Of a stretch of 64,000 nucleotides of DNA, positions 24,375 through 32,244 are shown one piece after another. Below the pieces are notes generated by a model, which was not told the DNA's origin, did no database searches, and worked only from the letters and a program-made list of their open reading frames with translations. The stretch comes from Halovenus sp037080055. Lineage in GTDB: Archaea > Halobacteriota > Halobacteria > Halobacteriales > Haloarculaceae. Each line of letters begins with the position of its first letter. Position 1 is the first letter of the stretch. The DNA is taken from the NCBI RefSeq assembly GCF_037080055.1, contig NZ_JBAOJI010000001.1, positions 806,001 to 870,000 of the forward strand, in the 5' to 3' direction. The translations under genes and the position numbers were made by a program.

Positions 24375-25322
24375 GTGTCGCTGCTCTCGGTGCTGACTTC
24401 GGCTATCCTCCCGGTCGTCTCCGTCGCCGGTGTCGGATTCGCACTCGGCTCCGTCCGAGACGTCGATGCCGACCCGCTCTCGACGATCACGATCTACGTG
24501 CTGGCTCCGGCACTGATTTTCTATAGCCTGGTGACGACACCGATCGAAGGACCAACCGTCGTCCGGCTAGCTGTCGGTATCGTCGCCTTCGTCGTCGTCA
24601 TCATTGTCCTCGCGGAGGGGGCCGGCCGGCTGGTCGGCGAGGAGGAACCGATCCTCGGCGCGTTCGTTCTGACGAGTACGTTCTCGAACGCGGGCAACTA
24701 CGGGATCCCCCTCTCGGCGTTTGCCTTCGGTGCACTCGGGCGGAGCACCGCCGTTCTCTACATCGCCGTCCAGTCGGTGCTGATGTACACTGTCGGCGTC
24801 TACGTCGCTTCTCGGGGCCAGGCCGGGTCGATGCGGGGTGCTCTCGGCAAGGTCTTCCGCCTCCCCCTCGTGTACGCCGTCGTCACCGCAATGATCGTCC
24901 GTGCGTTCGATCTCGCGCCGGCGACCGACACCGCGGTCATGCAGACGATCCAACTCACCGGCGATTCAGCGATTCCCGTGATGCTCCTGTTGCTCGGGAT
25001 TCAACTCACGAACTCGGGCGGTGGCGGGACCGTCGGGCGAGTCCTGCCGGCGGCGGGATTGCGGTTGCTGGTCGCGCCGGTCATCGCGGCCGCGATCGCG
25101 CTGGCGTTAGGGCTGACCGGAACCGTCGGTCGCGTGTTCGTCCTCGAATGTGCGATGCCGGCCGCGATCACGCCGCTGATGCTCACCATCGAGTTTGGGA
25201 GCGACCGTGTCGGGCTGTCGGCGGCCGATTACGTCAGCACGACGATTCTGGTCAGCACGCTCGCGAGTCTGGCGACGCTGACCGGCCTGATCGTGTTGTT
25301 GCAGTCCGGAATGGTGCTCTAA
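24375..25322 (+). CDS. AEC-family transporter (auxin efflux carrier-like)
   Basis: This 315-residue protein has about ten membrane segments and belongs to the AEC family, exporters or sodium-linked carriers of small organic acids and related compounds. It has the two inverted five-helix halves with the crossing helices marked by FSNAGNYGIPLSAFAFG near residue 108 and by MPAAITPLMLTIEFG near residue 260. The GTG at 24375 is the start and the length fits the family. It is followed with only one base between stops by the convergent enoyl-CoA hydratase gene. The substrate is unknown. Confidence 0.88.
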   Translation: MSLLSVLTSAILPVVSVAGVGFALGSVRDVDADPLSTITIYVLAPALIFYSLVTTPIEGPTVVRLAVGIVAFVVVIIVLAEGAGRLVGEEEPILGAFVLTSTFSNAGNYGIPLSAFAFGALGRSTAVLYIAVQSVLMYTVGVYVASRGQAGSMRGALGKVFRLPLVYAVVTAMIVRAFDLAPATDTAVMQTIQLTGDSAIPVMLLLLGIQLTNSGGGGTVGRVLPAAGLRLLVAPVIAAAIALALGLTGTVGRVFVLECAMPAAITPLMLTIEFGSDRVGLSAADYVSTTILVSTLASLATLTGLIVLLQSGMVL

Positions 25323-25323
25323 C

Positions 25324-26097
25324 TCACTCGAATTCCGGCTCTCTGTCATCGACGAACGCGGCCATCCCCTCACGCTGATCTGGCGTCCCGAACAGGCTGG
25401 CGAAGGCTCGCTTCTCGTAATCGAGGCCGGCCGTCTGGCTGCCCTGGTAGTGCTGGGCAATCGACTGCTTCGCGGCCTGCAGGGCGAAGGCAGGTTTCGC
25501 GGCGAGGTCGTCCGTTAGCTCCGCAACGCGGTCGGTCAGGTCGTCGTCGGGAACGACCTCGCCGACGAGCCCCTCCTCGCGGGCGGTGTCGGCGTCCAGT
25601 CGCTGGCCGAGATAGATCATCCGGCGTGCCGTCTCGTCACCGACGAGTTTCGGGAGTCGCTGGGTTGCCCCCCAGCCAGGAATGATGCCGAGATCGATCT
25701 CCGTGTTGCCGATGATGGCCGATTCGCTGGCGACGCGGAGGTCGCAGGCAATCGCCATCTCACAGCCCCCGCCGAAGGCGAAGCCGTTGACTGCGGCGAC
25801 CGTCGCGCCGGGGAAGGTTGCCAGCGCGTTTGCGACCTCGTGACCGAGTGCTCCCCAGGCCTGCGCCTCCTCGGTCGAGAGATCCTGCATGTACTTGATG
25901 TCCGCACCGGCGATGAACGCGTCGTCGCCAGCGCCGGTGACGACGAGCACGCGTGCGTCCTCCGCTTGGGCTTCGGCGATGGCGTCGCGCATCGCTTCGA
26001 GTGTCTCGACGTTCAAGGCGTTGAGCGCCTCCGGTCGGTCGACAGTCAGCGTTGCCACGTCTCCGTCCCAGTCCAGTTCGACGTACTCTGAATCCAT
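25324..26097 (-). CDS. Enoyl-CoA hydratase/isomerase family protein
   Basis: This 257-residue crotonase-fold protein would hydrate trans-2-enoyl-CoA esters in fatty-acid or amino-acid breakdown. The oxyanion-hole segment AGADIKYMQDL near residue 63 and NGFAFGGGCEMA near residues 101-112 are present, and both catalytic acids are there: the glutamate of GGCE and that of NTEIDLGIIPGWG near residue 132. The C-terminal end, KRAFASLFGTPDQREGMAAF, is characteristic of short-chain enoyl-CoA hydratase. I start at the ATG 26095-26097 because residues upstream are not family-like. It is a single gene; no beta-oxidation partners are nearby. Confidence 0.93.
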   Translation of the reverse strand: MDSEYVELDWDGDVATLTVDRPEALNALNVETLEAMRDAIAEAQAEDARVLVVTGAGDDAFIAGADIKYMQDLSTEEAQAWGALGHEVANALATFPGATVAAVNGFAFGGGCEMAIACDLRVASESAIIGNTEIDLGIIPGWGATQRLPKLVGDETARRMIYLGQRLDADTAREEGLVGEVVPDDDLTDRVAELTDDLAAKPAFALQAAKQSIAQHYQGSQTAGLDYEKRAFASLFGTPDQREGMAAFVDDREPEFE

Positions 26098-26216
26098 GTG
26101 CCAATCCACACTCGGGACCGCGATAAAGCTAGTGTCAGCCAGACGACGAACCGACCCCCGCCCACTGGCGAACGCGAATCCGTACGTTTCTACATCGTGG
26201 GGGCGCATCTCGGTGT

Positions 26217-27218
26217 ATGGACGAGATCATCGATGCCGTACCGATGGGGCGGACGGGACTGGAAGTGAGCGGAATCGCATTCGGAACGTGGCGGTTCGGC
26301 CGCGAGACGGCCGCGGGCAACCTCGAAATTGACCGCGAGCGTGCACACGAACTGCTCGACACCTACGAGTCGGCAGGGGGGCGATTCATCGACACCGCCG
26401 ACGTGTACGGTGGCGGCGACAGCGAGCAGTGGATCGGCGAGTGGCTGGAGGACCGCGACCGCGAGGACTTCGTTATCGCCTCGAAAATCTACTGGCCGAC
26501 CCGCGACGACGACCCCAACGGCAACGGCCTCAGCCGGAAACACCTCCGGCGACAGATCGATCTGATGCTCGACCGCCTCAATACTGAGTACCTCGACGTG
26601 CTCTACATCCACCGCTGGGACGAGAACACGCCAGCCCGCGAACTGATGCGGACGCTGGACGGCTTCGTACAGGACGGCAAGGTCAACTATCTCGGCGCGT
26701 CGACGTTCAAGCCGAACACCTGGCGCATCGCCGAGGCGAACGAACTCGCCCGCCAGTACGGCTGGGAACCGTTCACCGTGACCCAGCCGCGATACAATCT
26801 CGTCGACCGCGAAATCGAAGGCGAGTACATGGACTTCTGCAGCGAGCACGATCTGGCGGTGTTCCCGTGGAGCCCGCTCGCACAGGGCTTTCTCACGGGC
26901 AAATACGAACGAGGCGAGGGCGCACCCGCCGAGTCGACGGCCTCCGACACCGACGGCTGGGAGGACCGCTATCTGACCGAAGAGAACTTCGACACACTCG
27001 ATGTCGTCCGCGAGGTCGCCGAGGAAGTCGGGGCCTCAGAGGCGCAGGTCGCGCTCGCCTACCAGTGCGCGCATCCAGACCTGACAGCGCCCATCGTCGG
27101 CGCGCGGACCGTCGACCAACTGGAGGAGAACCTTCGGGCGGCGACGGTCGACCTCTCGGCCGAGCAGTTCGAACGCCTGGAAGAAGCCGGTGACGGCCCC
27201 TTCGCCGACATGGCATGA
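26217..27218 (+). CDS. Aldo/keto reductase
   Basis: This 333-residue protein is an NADPH-type aldo/keto reductase of the Tas/YajO-like branch. The active-site residues can be seen: the aspartate and tyrosine in FIDTADVYGGG (D and Y about residues 57-62), the lysine in VIASKIYWP (about 89) and the histidine in LYIHRWD (about 125). The cofactor site includes FPWSPLAQGFLTGKY, and the end pattern AQVALAYQCAHP..APIVGARTVDQLEENL is typical. Its stop overlaps the start of the epimerase gene by four bases, so the two are co-translated; no direct metabolic link is obvious. Confidence 0.92.
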   Translation: MDEIIDAVPMGRTGLEVSGIAFGTWRFGRETAAGNLEIDRERAHELLDTYESAGGRFIDTADVYGGGDSEQWIGEWLEDRDREDFVIASKIYWPTRDDDPNGNGLSRKHLRRQIDLMLDRLNTEYLDVLYIHRWDENTPARELMRTLDGFVQDGKVNYLGASTFKPNTWRIAEANELARQYGWEPFTVTQPRYNLVDREIEGEYMDFCSEHDLAVFPWSPLAQGFLTGKYERGEGAPAESTASDTDGWEDRYLTEENFDTLDVVREVAEEVGASEAQVALAYQCAHPDLTAPIVGARTVDQLEENLRAATVDLSAEQFERLEEAGDGPFADMA

Positions 27219-28270
27219 GCCAGATCATCGACACCGAAACCGAGCGACTCGAACTCGCCATCGACGGAGAGTTCACCATCTCCCGAGGGGCCAGCGAGAC
27301 GGTCGAGACGGTCGTCGTTCGATTCGAAGACGAAGACGGACAGCGGGGACTCGGTGCAGCAGCACCCTCCGAGTACTACGACGAGACGGTCGACAGCGTG
27401 GAGAACGCCCTGCCGGATCTGCTCGACACTGTGCTCGAAATCGGGGACCCCACCCGCCAGCAGACCGTCGAGCAAGCAATGCGCGAGGCGGCACCCGACG
27501 AGGCGGCAGCGCGGGCGGCCGTCTCGGTCGCCGTTCACGACCTCGCGGCGGGGCAGGCTGAGGAACCCCTCTATCGGCGGCTCGGTCTCGATCCGGGCTA
27601 CGCGCCGACGAGTTCCTACACCGTCAGCATCGACTCGCCGGCGGGGATGGCAAGCGCCGCACAGAAGGCCGCCGGCGCTGGCTACTCGATCCTGAAGGTG
27701 AAACTCGGGACCGACGACGACCGCTCGCGGATCGACGCGATCAGAAAGACCGTCCCGCAGGCCCGAATCCGCGTCGACGCCAACGGTGCGTGGACGCCCG
27801 AGGAGGCAATCGAGAAGATGGAGTGGCTCGCAAACGCCGGCGTCGAGTTCGTCGAACAGCCGGTCCCGGCCGACGACCACGAGGGATTGGCACGTGTTGC
27901 CGAGGACGGCTTCCTGCCGGTCGCCGCCGACGAGTCCTGCGTCACTGCCGCGGACGTGCCAAAAGTCGCTGACGCGGTCGATATCGTCGTCGTGAAGCTG
28001 ATGAAATGCGGCGGGATTCGCCCGGCAATCAGACAGATCGAGACGGCGAAGGCCCACGGACTCGACGTAATGATCGGCTGTATGGTCGAGAGTATGGCGT
28101 CGCTGGCTGGCTCCTGTCAGCTCGCGCCGCTGGTCGAGTACGCCGATCTCGACGGCTCGCTGCTGCTCGCCGACGATCCGTACGACGGCGTCCCGATGCC
28201 CGACGGCAGGATCGACCTCTCGGCGGTCGAGGCGGGGACCGGCGTCGAACGAGCAGACGCCGAAGACTGA
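27215..28270 (+). CDS. Dipeptide epimerase (enolase superfamily, MLE subgroup)
   Basis: This 351-residue protein is an enolase-superfamily enzyme of the L-Ala-D/L-Glu epimerase type. The catalytic lysines are the KVKLG motif (second K) near residue 165 and the later lysine of VVVKLMKCGG near residue 260. The metal ligands are the D of RVDANGAW, the E of VEQPVP and the D of DESCV, and GCMVESMASLAGS follows in the expected place. The N-terminal capping domain (about residues 1-120) is complete. In bacteria the enzyme recycles cell-wall peptide; an archaeon has no murein, so other dipeptides must be the substrate if the activity holds. It overlaps the aldo/keto reductase gene by four bases. Confidence 0.88.
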   Translation: MSQIIDTETERLELAIDGEFTISRGASETVETVVVRFEDEDGQRGLGAAAPSEYYDETVDSVENALPDLLDTVLEIGDPTRQQTVEQAMREAAPDEAAARAAVSVAVHDLAAGQAEEPLYRRLGLDPGYAPTSSYTVSIDSPAGMASAAQKAAGAGYSILKVKLGTDDDRSRIDAIRKTVPQARIRVDANGAWTPEEAIEKMEWLANAGVEFVEQPVPADDHEGLARVAEDGFLPVAADESCVTAADVPKVADAVDIVVVKLMKCGGIRPAIRQIETAKAHGLDVMIGCMVESMASLAGSCQLAPLVEYADLDGSLLLADDPYDGVPMPDGRIDLSAVEAGTGVERADAED

Positions 28271-28366
28271 CCTGCCGGCGACTGTGAGACCGCCGAAGCG
28301 GCTGGTATAAATACCCCCAGCGCGCTGGGAGTCAGCCAGTCCTCGGCCGGCGACGTAGGGTGGGAT

Positions 28367-28999
28367 ATGACAGAGCATTGCTCCTGTTGTGGCACAGTCA
28401 CCGAATCGCAAACAGAGTCGGCGGGAAGAAACCTCACCGCGGAGAATCCGCTTCAGGCGGAACTCCCCGCAGAGATGAGCGCCACACTCGGTCAGTTTCT
28501 CGGCCGAGAGTCGGTCACCACCTTCGACGAGTGGGCGGCAGAAATCCGTCAAACGGTCGGTGGCAGTATCGCTGTGGAGGATCTCTGTTCGACCGAGGAG
28601 CGAACAGCCCACTGGGCGGTGCGGGACGGTGAACGGCAGTACTTCCTCTGTTTCTACGACGCAGTGATCCTCGCGGCGCTGTCCGAGCAGTCCGTCGAGA
28701 TTCACACGAAGAGTCCGGGCGGAACCGTCATCGAGGCTCGTGCCGTGGGGACTGACACGCTCGAAGTCACACCCAAAGAGGCGGTGTTCTCGCTAGGAGT
28801 CGAAGAGAACGCTGCTAATCTGGTCGACGGCAACCCAACTCTCGAAGACGCCTACGGGGCCGTCTGTCCGTACGTGAAGGCCTTCCCCAACGCGGATTCG
28901 TACCGTGAGTGGGCCGAGGCAGTCCCAGCCGCAACGATCGGGCTCGAACTCGACGGAGCCACAGAGTTCGCCGCAGCGCTACTCGAGGACGTGCAATAG
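28367..28999 (+). CDS. MerB-like (organomercurial lyase family) protein
   Basis: This 210-residue protein matches the alkylmercury lyase family in its C-terminal two thirds. The MerB catalytic set (Cys96, Asp99 and Cys159 in the E. coli plasmid enzyme) aligns with C95 and D98 in FLCFYDAV and C167 in GAVCPYVKAF, followed by the family pattern F-P-x-A-x-x-Y-x-x-W. The N-terminus carries a further CSCC set (residues 5-8) that may bind metal. No merA, merR or mercury transport gene is near, so the native substrate may not be a mercury compound. An ATG at 28367 follows an A/T-poor gap of 96 bases. Family likeness by motif is good; the activity is inferred. Confidence 0.7.
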   Translation: MTEHCSCCGTVTESQTESAGRNLTAENPLQAELPAEMSATLGQFLGRESVTTFDEWAAEIRQTVGGSIAVEDLCSTEERTAHWAVRDGERQYFLCFYDAVILAALSEQSVEIHTKSPGGTVIEARAVGTDTLEVTPKEAVFSLGVEENAANLVDGNPTLEDAYGAVCPYVKAFPNADSYREWAEAVPAATIGLELDGATEFAAALLEDVQ

Positions 29000-29022
29000 G
29001 GACATCCAGCGGAACGACGTTG

Positions 29023-29265
29023 CTACTTCGTCCACCTGATCTCGTACTCGAGTTCGTACCGCTGGTCGCCGGTTTCTGAATCCGTGAGTCGCTCAAGTTC
29101 GACCTCGAACCGGGGACGTTCCGGGACGGCCACCGTCTGTTCGTCGGTGTCACTTCGGAGCGTGACATCCCCGGATTCGACTTGCTCGGCGGCATCGCGT
29201 AACGCTTCAGCGATCTCTGTTCTCGAACTCTGTGTTTCAGTTTTGAAGAGCTCCTCTTCTGGCAT
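29023..29265 (-). CDS. Amphi-Trp domain-containing protein
   Basis: This 80-residue protein consists of one amphi-Trp domain: an N-terminal helix with a glutamate-rich face (SRTEIAEALRDAAEQVESG), a beta sheet, and the closing strand YELEYEIRWTK with the defining W. These small domains are common in haloarchaea and bacteria and have no established function. It is a single gene, convergent with the MerB-like gene 23 bases away. A TATATATT-like stretch about 25 bases before the ATG fits a leaderless start. Confidence 0.85.
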   Translation of the reverse strand: MPEEELFKTETQSSRTEIAEALRDAAEQVESGDVTLRSDTDEQTVAVPERPRFEVELERLTDSETGDQRYELEYEIRWTK

Positions 29266-29363
29266 CGGTTCTTGTTACGTCCACATTCGTTATATATTCC
29301 AACCGGAATCTCAGCCCGAAGAAAAGACTAGCTCTTCGGGAGGAGTCCGATAAGCAAAACCAG

Positions 29364-29999
29364 TCACCCGAAAATCTGCTCGAAGAGGTTTCGCTCGGCG
29401 CGCTGGAGATGTTCGGAGACGGTCGAATCGTCGAGGTCGAGTTCGGCAGCGACCGCCGCCGTCGAGATGGTCCGGGGCACGTCGTAATATCCCATCTCGA
29501 AGGCGGTCCTGACGACCTCCTCCTGTCGGTCAGTCAGTTCGTCAGTGAGTTCGGCGGTGCCATCGTACGAACCCAGTTTCTGTAGATCGGGCGATGCGCC
29601 AGCAGACTCGTACTCGCGGATCGTTCCGGAGATGGCGTCCTGGGGGCCGACCAGCGAGAGCGAGACAGTGCTGTCCTCGACTTCGGGATCACAGGTGCCG
29701 ATCAGATCGTCGGCTTGGTCGGCCACGTCCGCCGGTAATTCCGGGGCGGTGAAGGCGATGACGTAGAGGTGCCCGCCGTCCGTCTCGGCGACGTACTCCC
29801 AGGTGTCGACACACTCCAGTGTGGCGAGTCGCTGCTCGTCGTATTTGGATTCGAGTTCGATCTGGACTACTGCGCCGTTGCCGTGGCAGGTGAGTTCGGT
29901 GAACTCCCGAATCCCTCGCTCCCGACTGATCGACAGCAGATCCGCGATACCCATCGCATCGAAGCCCGCATCGCTGAGTGAGAGGTCGGCTTCGCGCAT
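29364..29999 (-). CDS. Bat-type helix-turn-helix regulator (HTH_10)
   Basis: This 211-residue protein has the bacterio-opsin-activator architecture: an N-terminal beta-rich ligand or interaction domain (residues 1-150) and a C-terminal HTH_10 domain, LTDRQEEVVRTAFEMGYYDVP near residue 158, followed by TAAVAAELDLDDSTVSEHLQRAERNLFEQI as the recognition helix region. I start at the ATG 29997-29999 because a palindrome containing a TATA element lies 36-51 bases upstream. Regulators of this type in haloarchaea respond to oxygen, light or metal state; which signal applies here is unknown. Its neighbours do not point to one target. Confidence 0.85.
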   Translation of the reverse strand: MREADLSLSDAGFDAMGIADLLSISRERGIREFTELTCHGNGAVVQIELESKYDEQRLATLECVDTWEYVAETDGGHLYVIAFTAPELPADVADQADDLIGTCDPEVEDSTVSLSLVGPQDAISGTIREYESAGASPDLQKLGSYDGTAELTDELTDRQEEVVRTAFEMGYYDVPRTISTAAVAAELDLDDSTVSEHLQRAERNLFEQIFG

Positions 30000-30034
30000 A
30001 CCTAGAGATTCTCCGAGAGTAGCGAAAAAGTTGT

Positions 30035-30050
30035 GCCCAATATACTGGGC
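30035..30050. promoter_or_regulatory. Palindrome overlapping a TATA element
   Basis: On the minus strand this is GCCCAGTATATTGGGC, with arms GCCCA and TGGGC around a TATA-like centre. It lies 36-51 bases before the ATG of the Bat-type regulator, so a dimer bound here would block TBP. It is the natural candidate for autoregulation. Confidence 0.5.
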
Positions 30051-30176
30051 ATGAACCAGACTGCCCACTCACCGTCGAAGCTTCGCCGCAGTATACGGAG
30101 TCGTCATAAATGCTTCCAGCCTGCTGGGAGCAACGCCGACCCGGACAGCGCCCGTTCGTTCAGGTAGGTGGAACAG

Positions 30177-30584
30177 ATGAGCCACACAGACCACCAGACG
30201 GAGTACAGTGGCGGAACCAGTCCCCCGTCCGGGAGGGAAATCAGTCTGCGAAACGGCCTCGTCGGGGGCGTTGTCGCCGTGGTGTTGACCCTACTGCCGC
30301 TGTCGACGCTGTTGGGCGGGGCGGTCGCGGGCTATCTCGACCGGAGAGCGGGCCGCGGCGGCTCGGTCGCCGGAGCGGTCGCAGGTGTCGTCGCCGCCGT
30401 CCCGTACCTGCTGGGCGGCGTCTACTTGAGCGTCAGCGGAGTTGCGGTGCCCGCCCCCGAATTCGGCGTCCCCACAGGAGTCCTCGTCGCGGGAGCAACG
30501 GCGTTCATGATCGTCTACGCGGTCGGGCTGAGCGTCCTCGGCGGAGTCGTCGGGAGTTGCGTCTACGACAGACGGGTCGACTGA
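30177..30584 (+). CDS. DUF5518-like membrane protein
   Basis: This 135-residue protein has a polar start and then four hydrophobic segments (NGLVGGVVAVVLTLLPLSTLLGGAVAGYL, AGAVAGVVAAVPYLLGGVYL, GVLVAGATAFMIVYAVGL and VLGGVVGSCV) with the glycine-rich pattern of DUF5518 proteins. A GTG at 30168 and an ATG at 30177 are both possible; I prefer the ATG because GGTGG lies seven bases before it. The role of the family is unknown. It is transcribed away from the Bat-type regulator and ends two bases before the convergent DUF7504 gene. Confidence 0.75.
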   Translation: MSHTDHQTEYSGGTSPPSGREISLRNGLVGGVVAVVLTLLPLSTLLGGAVAGYLDRRAGRGGSVAGAVAGVVAAVPYLLGGVYLSVSGVAVPAPEFGVPTGVLVAGATAFMIVYAVGLSVLGGVVGSCVYDRRVD

Positions 30585-30586
30585 GC

Positions 30587-31270
30587 TCAGGGCAGCGAAA
30601 AGGGTTGCCAGCCGCTGGGCTGGTCAGGAAGGCCGCGAACGCGGAGTTCCCCGTCGGCGTCGCCATCTTCCTGGTCGCGAACCTCGATGCGTCCGTCGGC
30701 AGCCTGACTGAGCGTGTTGACCGTCTTCGTGTCGTGAGTCGTCGGATCGATAGCGAACACGCCGAGTCCGTCGGCGCTGTCGATACGTCCCGAGAGCGTC
30801 TGTGCGAACTGGAACAGTGCGCGCATATCGACGTACATCGACAGCGAGGAGAGACTGATCAGCCCAGTTCGAACACGTCCCTCGCTGACGGCCGGATAGA
30901 GTGACTCGTACAGCGCCGAGAAATTCATTCCGATGCCGGTCAGGTCGCTCTGTGTCGAGACGTACTTGATTTTCGCCTCGGCCTGTGTCTGACCGATATC
31001 CTGCCCGCTGCAGTCGATGATGCCCATGTGGGTGGGGTCGACGGTTGGATCGCCGCGCTGGCAGGACTGCAGCAGTCGCTTGCAGGTCATGTTCGTCGAG
31101 ATGAACAGCGCGCCCTCGCCCGAACTCGTCCCGGAGGCGGTCATCGAGCGGACGAGGTCTTCGGCCGGAGTGAGTGCTGGGCCGGCAACCAGTACCGTCG
31201 TCCCCGGGCCGATGGGTTCGATCGGCAGATCATCGCCGAACTCGTAGCTGTCCGGGACACCCTGACTCAT
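30587..31270 (-). CDS. DUF7504-like RecA-fold protein
   Basis: This 227-residue protein has the layout of a degenerate RecA/KaiC-like fold: strand and loop VLVAGPALTPAEDLV at residues 26-40 in the P-loop place, lacking glycine-lysine, then GALFISTNM, GIIDCSGQD, RTGLISLSSLSMYVD and DGLGVFAID. This is the pattern of the haloarchaeal DUF7504 family. Its ATG overlaps the stop of the REC-GAF gene by four bases, so the two act together, probably as a signalling pair: the REC-GAF protein senses and the RecA-like domain relays. Nucleotide binding is unlikely as the loop lacks the key lysine. Confidence 0.7.
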   Translation of the reverse strand: MSQGVPDSYEFGDDLPIEPIGPGTTVLVAGPALTPAEDLVRSMTASGTSSGEGALFISTNMTCKRLLQSCQRGDPTVDPTHMGIIDCSGQDIGQTQAEAKIKYVSTQSDLTGIGMNFSALYESLYPAVSEGRVRTGLISLSSLSMYVDMRALFQFAQTLSGRIDSADGLGVFAIDPTTHDTKTVNTLSQAADGRIEVRDQEDGDADGELRVRGLPDQPSGWQPFSLP

Positions 31271-32172
31271 CGTGATCCCTCCGTCGCGTCGAGTTGTGTG
31301 TACAGTTCGATGAGATCCATCGCCGTCGCCGCGAGTTTCTGGAGATAGGCTTCGTCAGCGGGCGAAAACGACCGCGGTTCGGAGTCGTAGACACAGAGCG
31401 GGCCGATCACCAGCCCTGACGGCGCGACGAGATTTGCACCCATATACGAACGGATCCCCATCTCGATGAGCGTCTCACTGCGGGACTCGAATCGCGGATC
31501 CTCAGTCACATCCGACACAGTCATCACGTTCTCGTCTTCGAGAATCGTGAACGTACAGATCGAATCACTCCGATCCATCGACTCCCACTGTTCGGCCTTG
31601 CCGTAACAGGCCAGAAAGTCCTGACTGTGTTCGCTGATGATGTTGATCGACGACTGGTCGACATCGAAGTGCTGGGCCGCGAGGTCGGTGATCCGGTCGA
31701 GCGATTCCAGTAAAGCAGGGTCGTCGAGATCGTACGAGCGAAGCGCAACCAGCCGTTGCTCTTCGGTCTGTGGGAGCGGATACGACCGCTGGGTACTATC
31801 CTCGATGGTCGTCCGGAGTAGTTCGGCCAGTCGTTCGGTGCCAAACACCGATCCCTTGCCGACGTATTCGGTGATCTCCCCCTGTAGCTCCGCGCTGTCG
31901 ATACTGTCAGGGTCGGTTTCCGTGTAGAGGACGACGCCCGCATCCGGACAGCGATCCCGTGCTCGTTCGATCACCTCGAAGCCAGTGCCGTCGGTCAGTT
32001 CGTACTCGGTGATGACCGCAGCAGTCCCCGTCGTGAGTTGCTCCGTCGCGGTGGCGACCCCGTCGGCCGTCTCGATCATGGGGTCGAGAGCGGATAGTTC
32101 CGATCGGAGATAGGCGACAGTCTCGGCCCGCGACTCCTCGTCGGGGTCGACACAGAGAATGCGATGTGACAT
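31267..32172 (-). CDS. REC-GAF signalling protein with Asp-to-Glu acceptor
   Basis: This 301-residue protein has a receiver domain (residues 3-120) followed by a GAF domain (about 145-290, around FDVDQSSINIISEHSQDFLACYG and MGANLVAPSGLVIGPLCVYD). In the receiver the acidic pocket is present (D9, D11), as is a lysine (K106 in VGKGS), but the phospho-acceptor position reads TEYEL with glutamate at residue 56, where an active receiver has aspartate. It probably does not take up phosphate and may be locked in an on-like state. The GAF domain may bind a small ligand or haem-like cofactor. It is translationally coupled to the DUF7504 gene. Confidence 0.82.
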   Translation of the reverse strand: MSHRILCVDPDEESRAETVAYLRSELSALDPMIETADGVATATEQLTTGTAAVITEYELTDGTGFEVIERARDRCPDAGVVLYTETDPDSIDSAELQGEITEYVGKGSVFGTERLAELLRTTIEDSTQRSYPLPQTEEQRLVALRSYDLDDPALLESLDRITDLAAQHFDVDQSSINIISEHSQDFLACYGKAEQWESMDRSDSICTFTILEDENVMTVSDVTEDPRFESRSETLIEMGIRSYMGANLVAPSGLVIGPLCVYDSEPRSFSPADEAYLQKLAATAMDLIELYTQLDATEGSR

Positions 32173-32244
32173 AGCAGATGGCTGGATAATCGGCGCAAGA
32201 CAGTATGTACGTACCGGCCCAGCTATCAGCGGCGAAAACAGGAG

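Noticed and set aside
27059..28705. Antisense frame of about 548 codons
   Set aside because: It spans the dipeptide epimerase and parts of two neighbours and has no recognisable motif.
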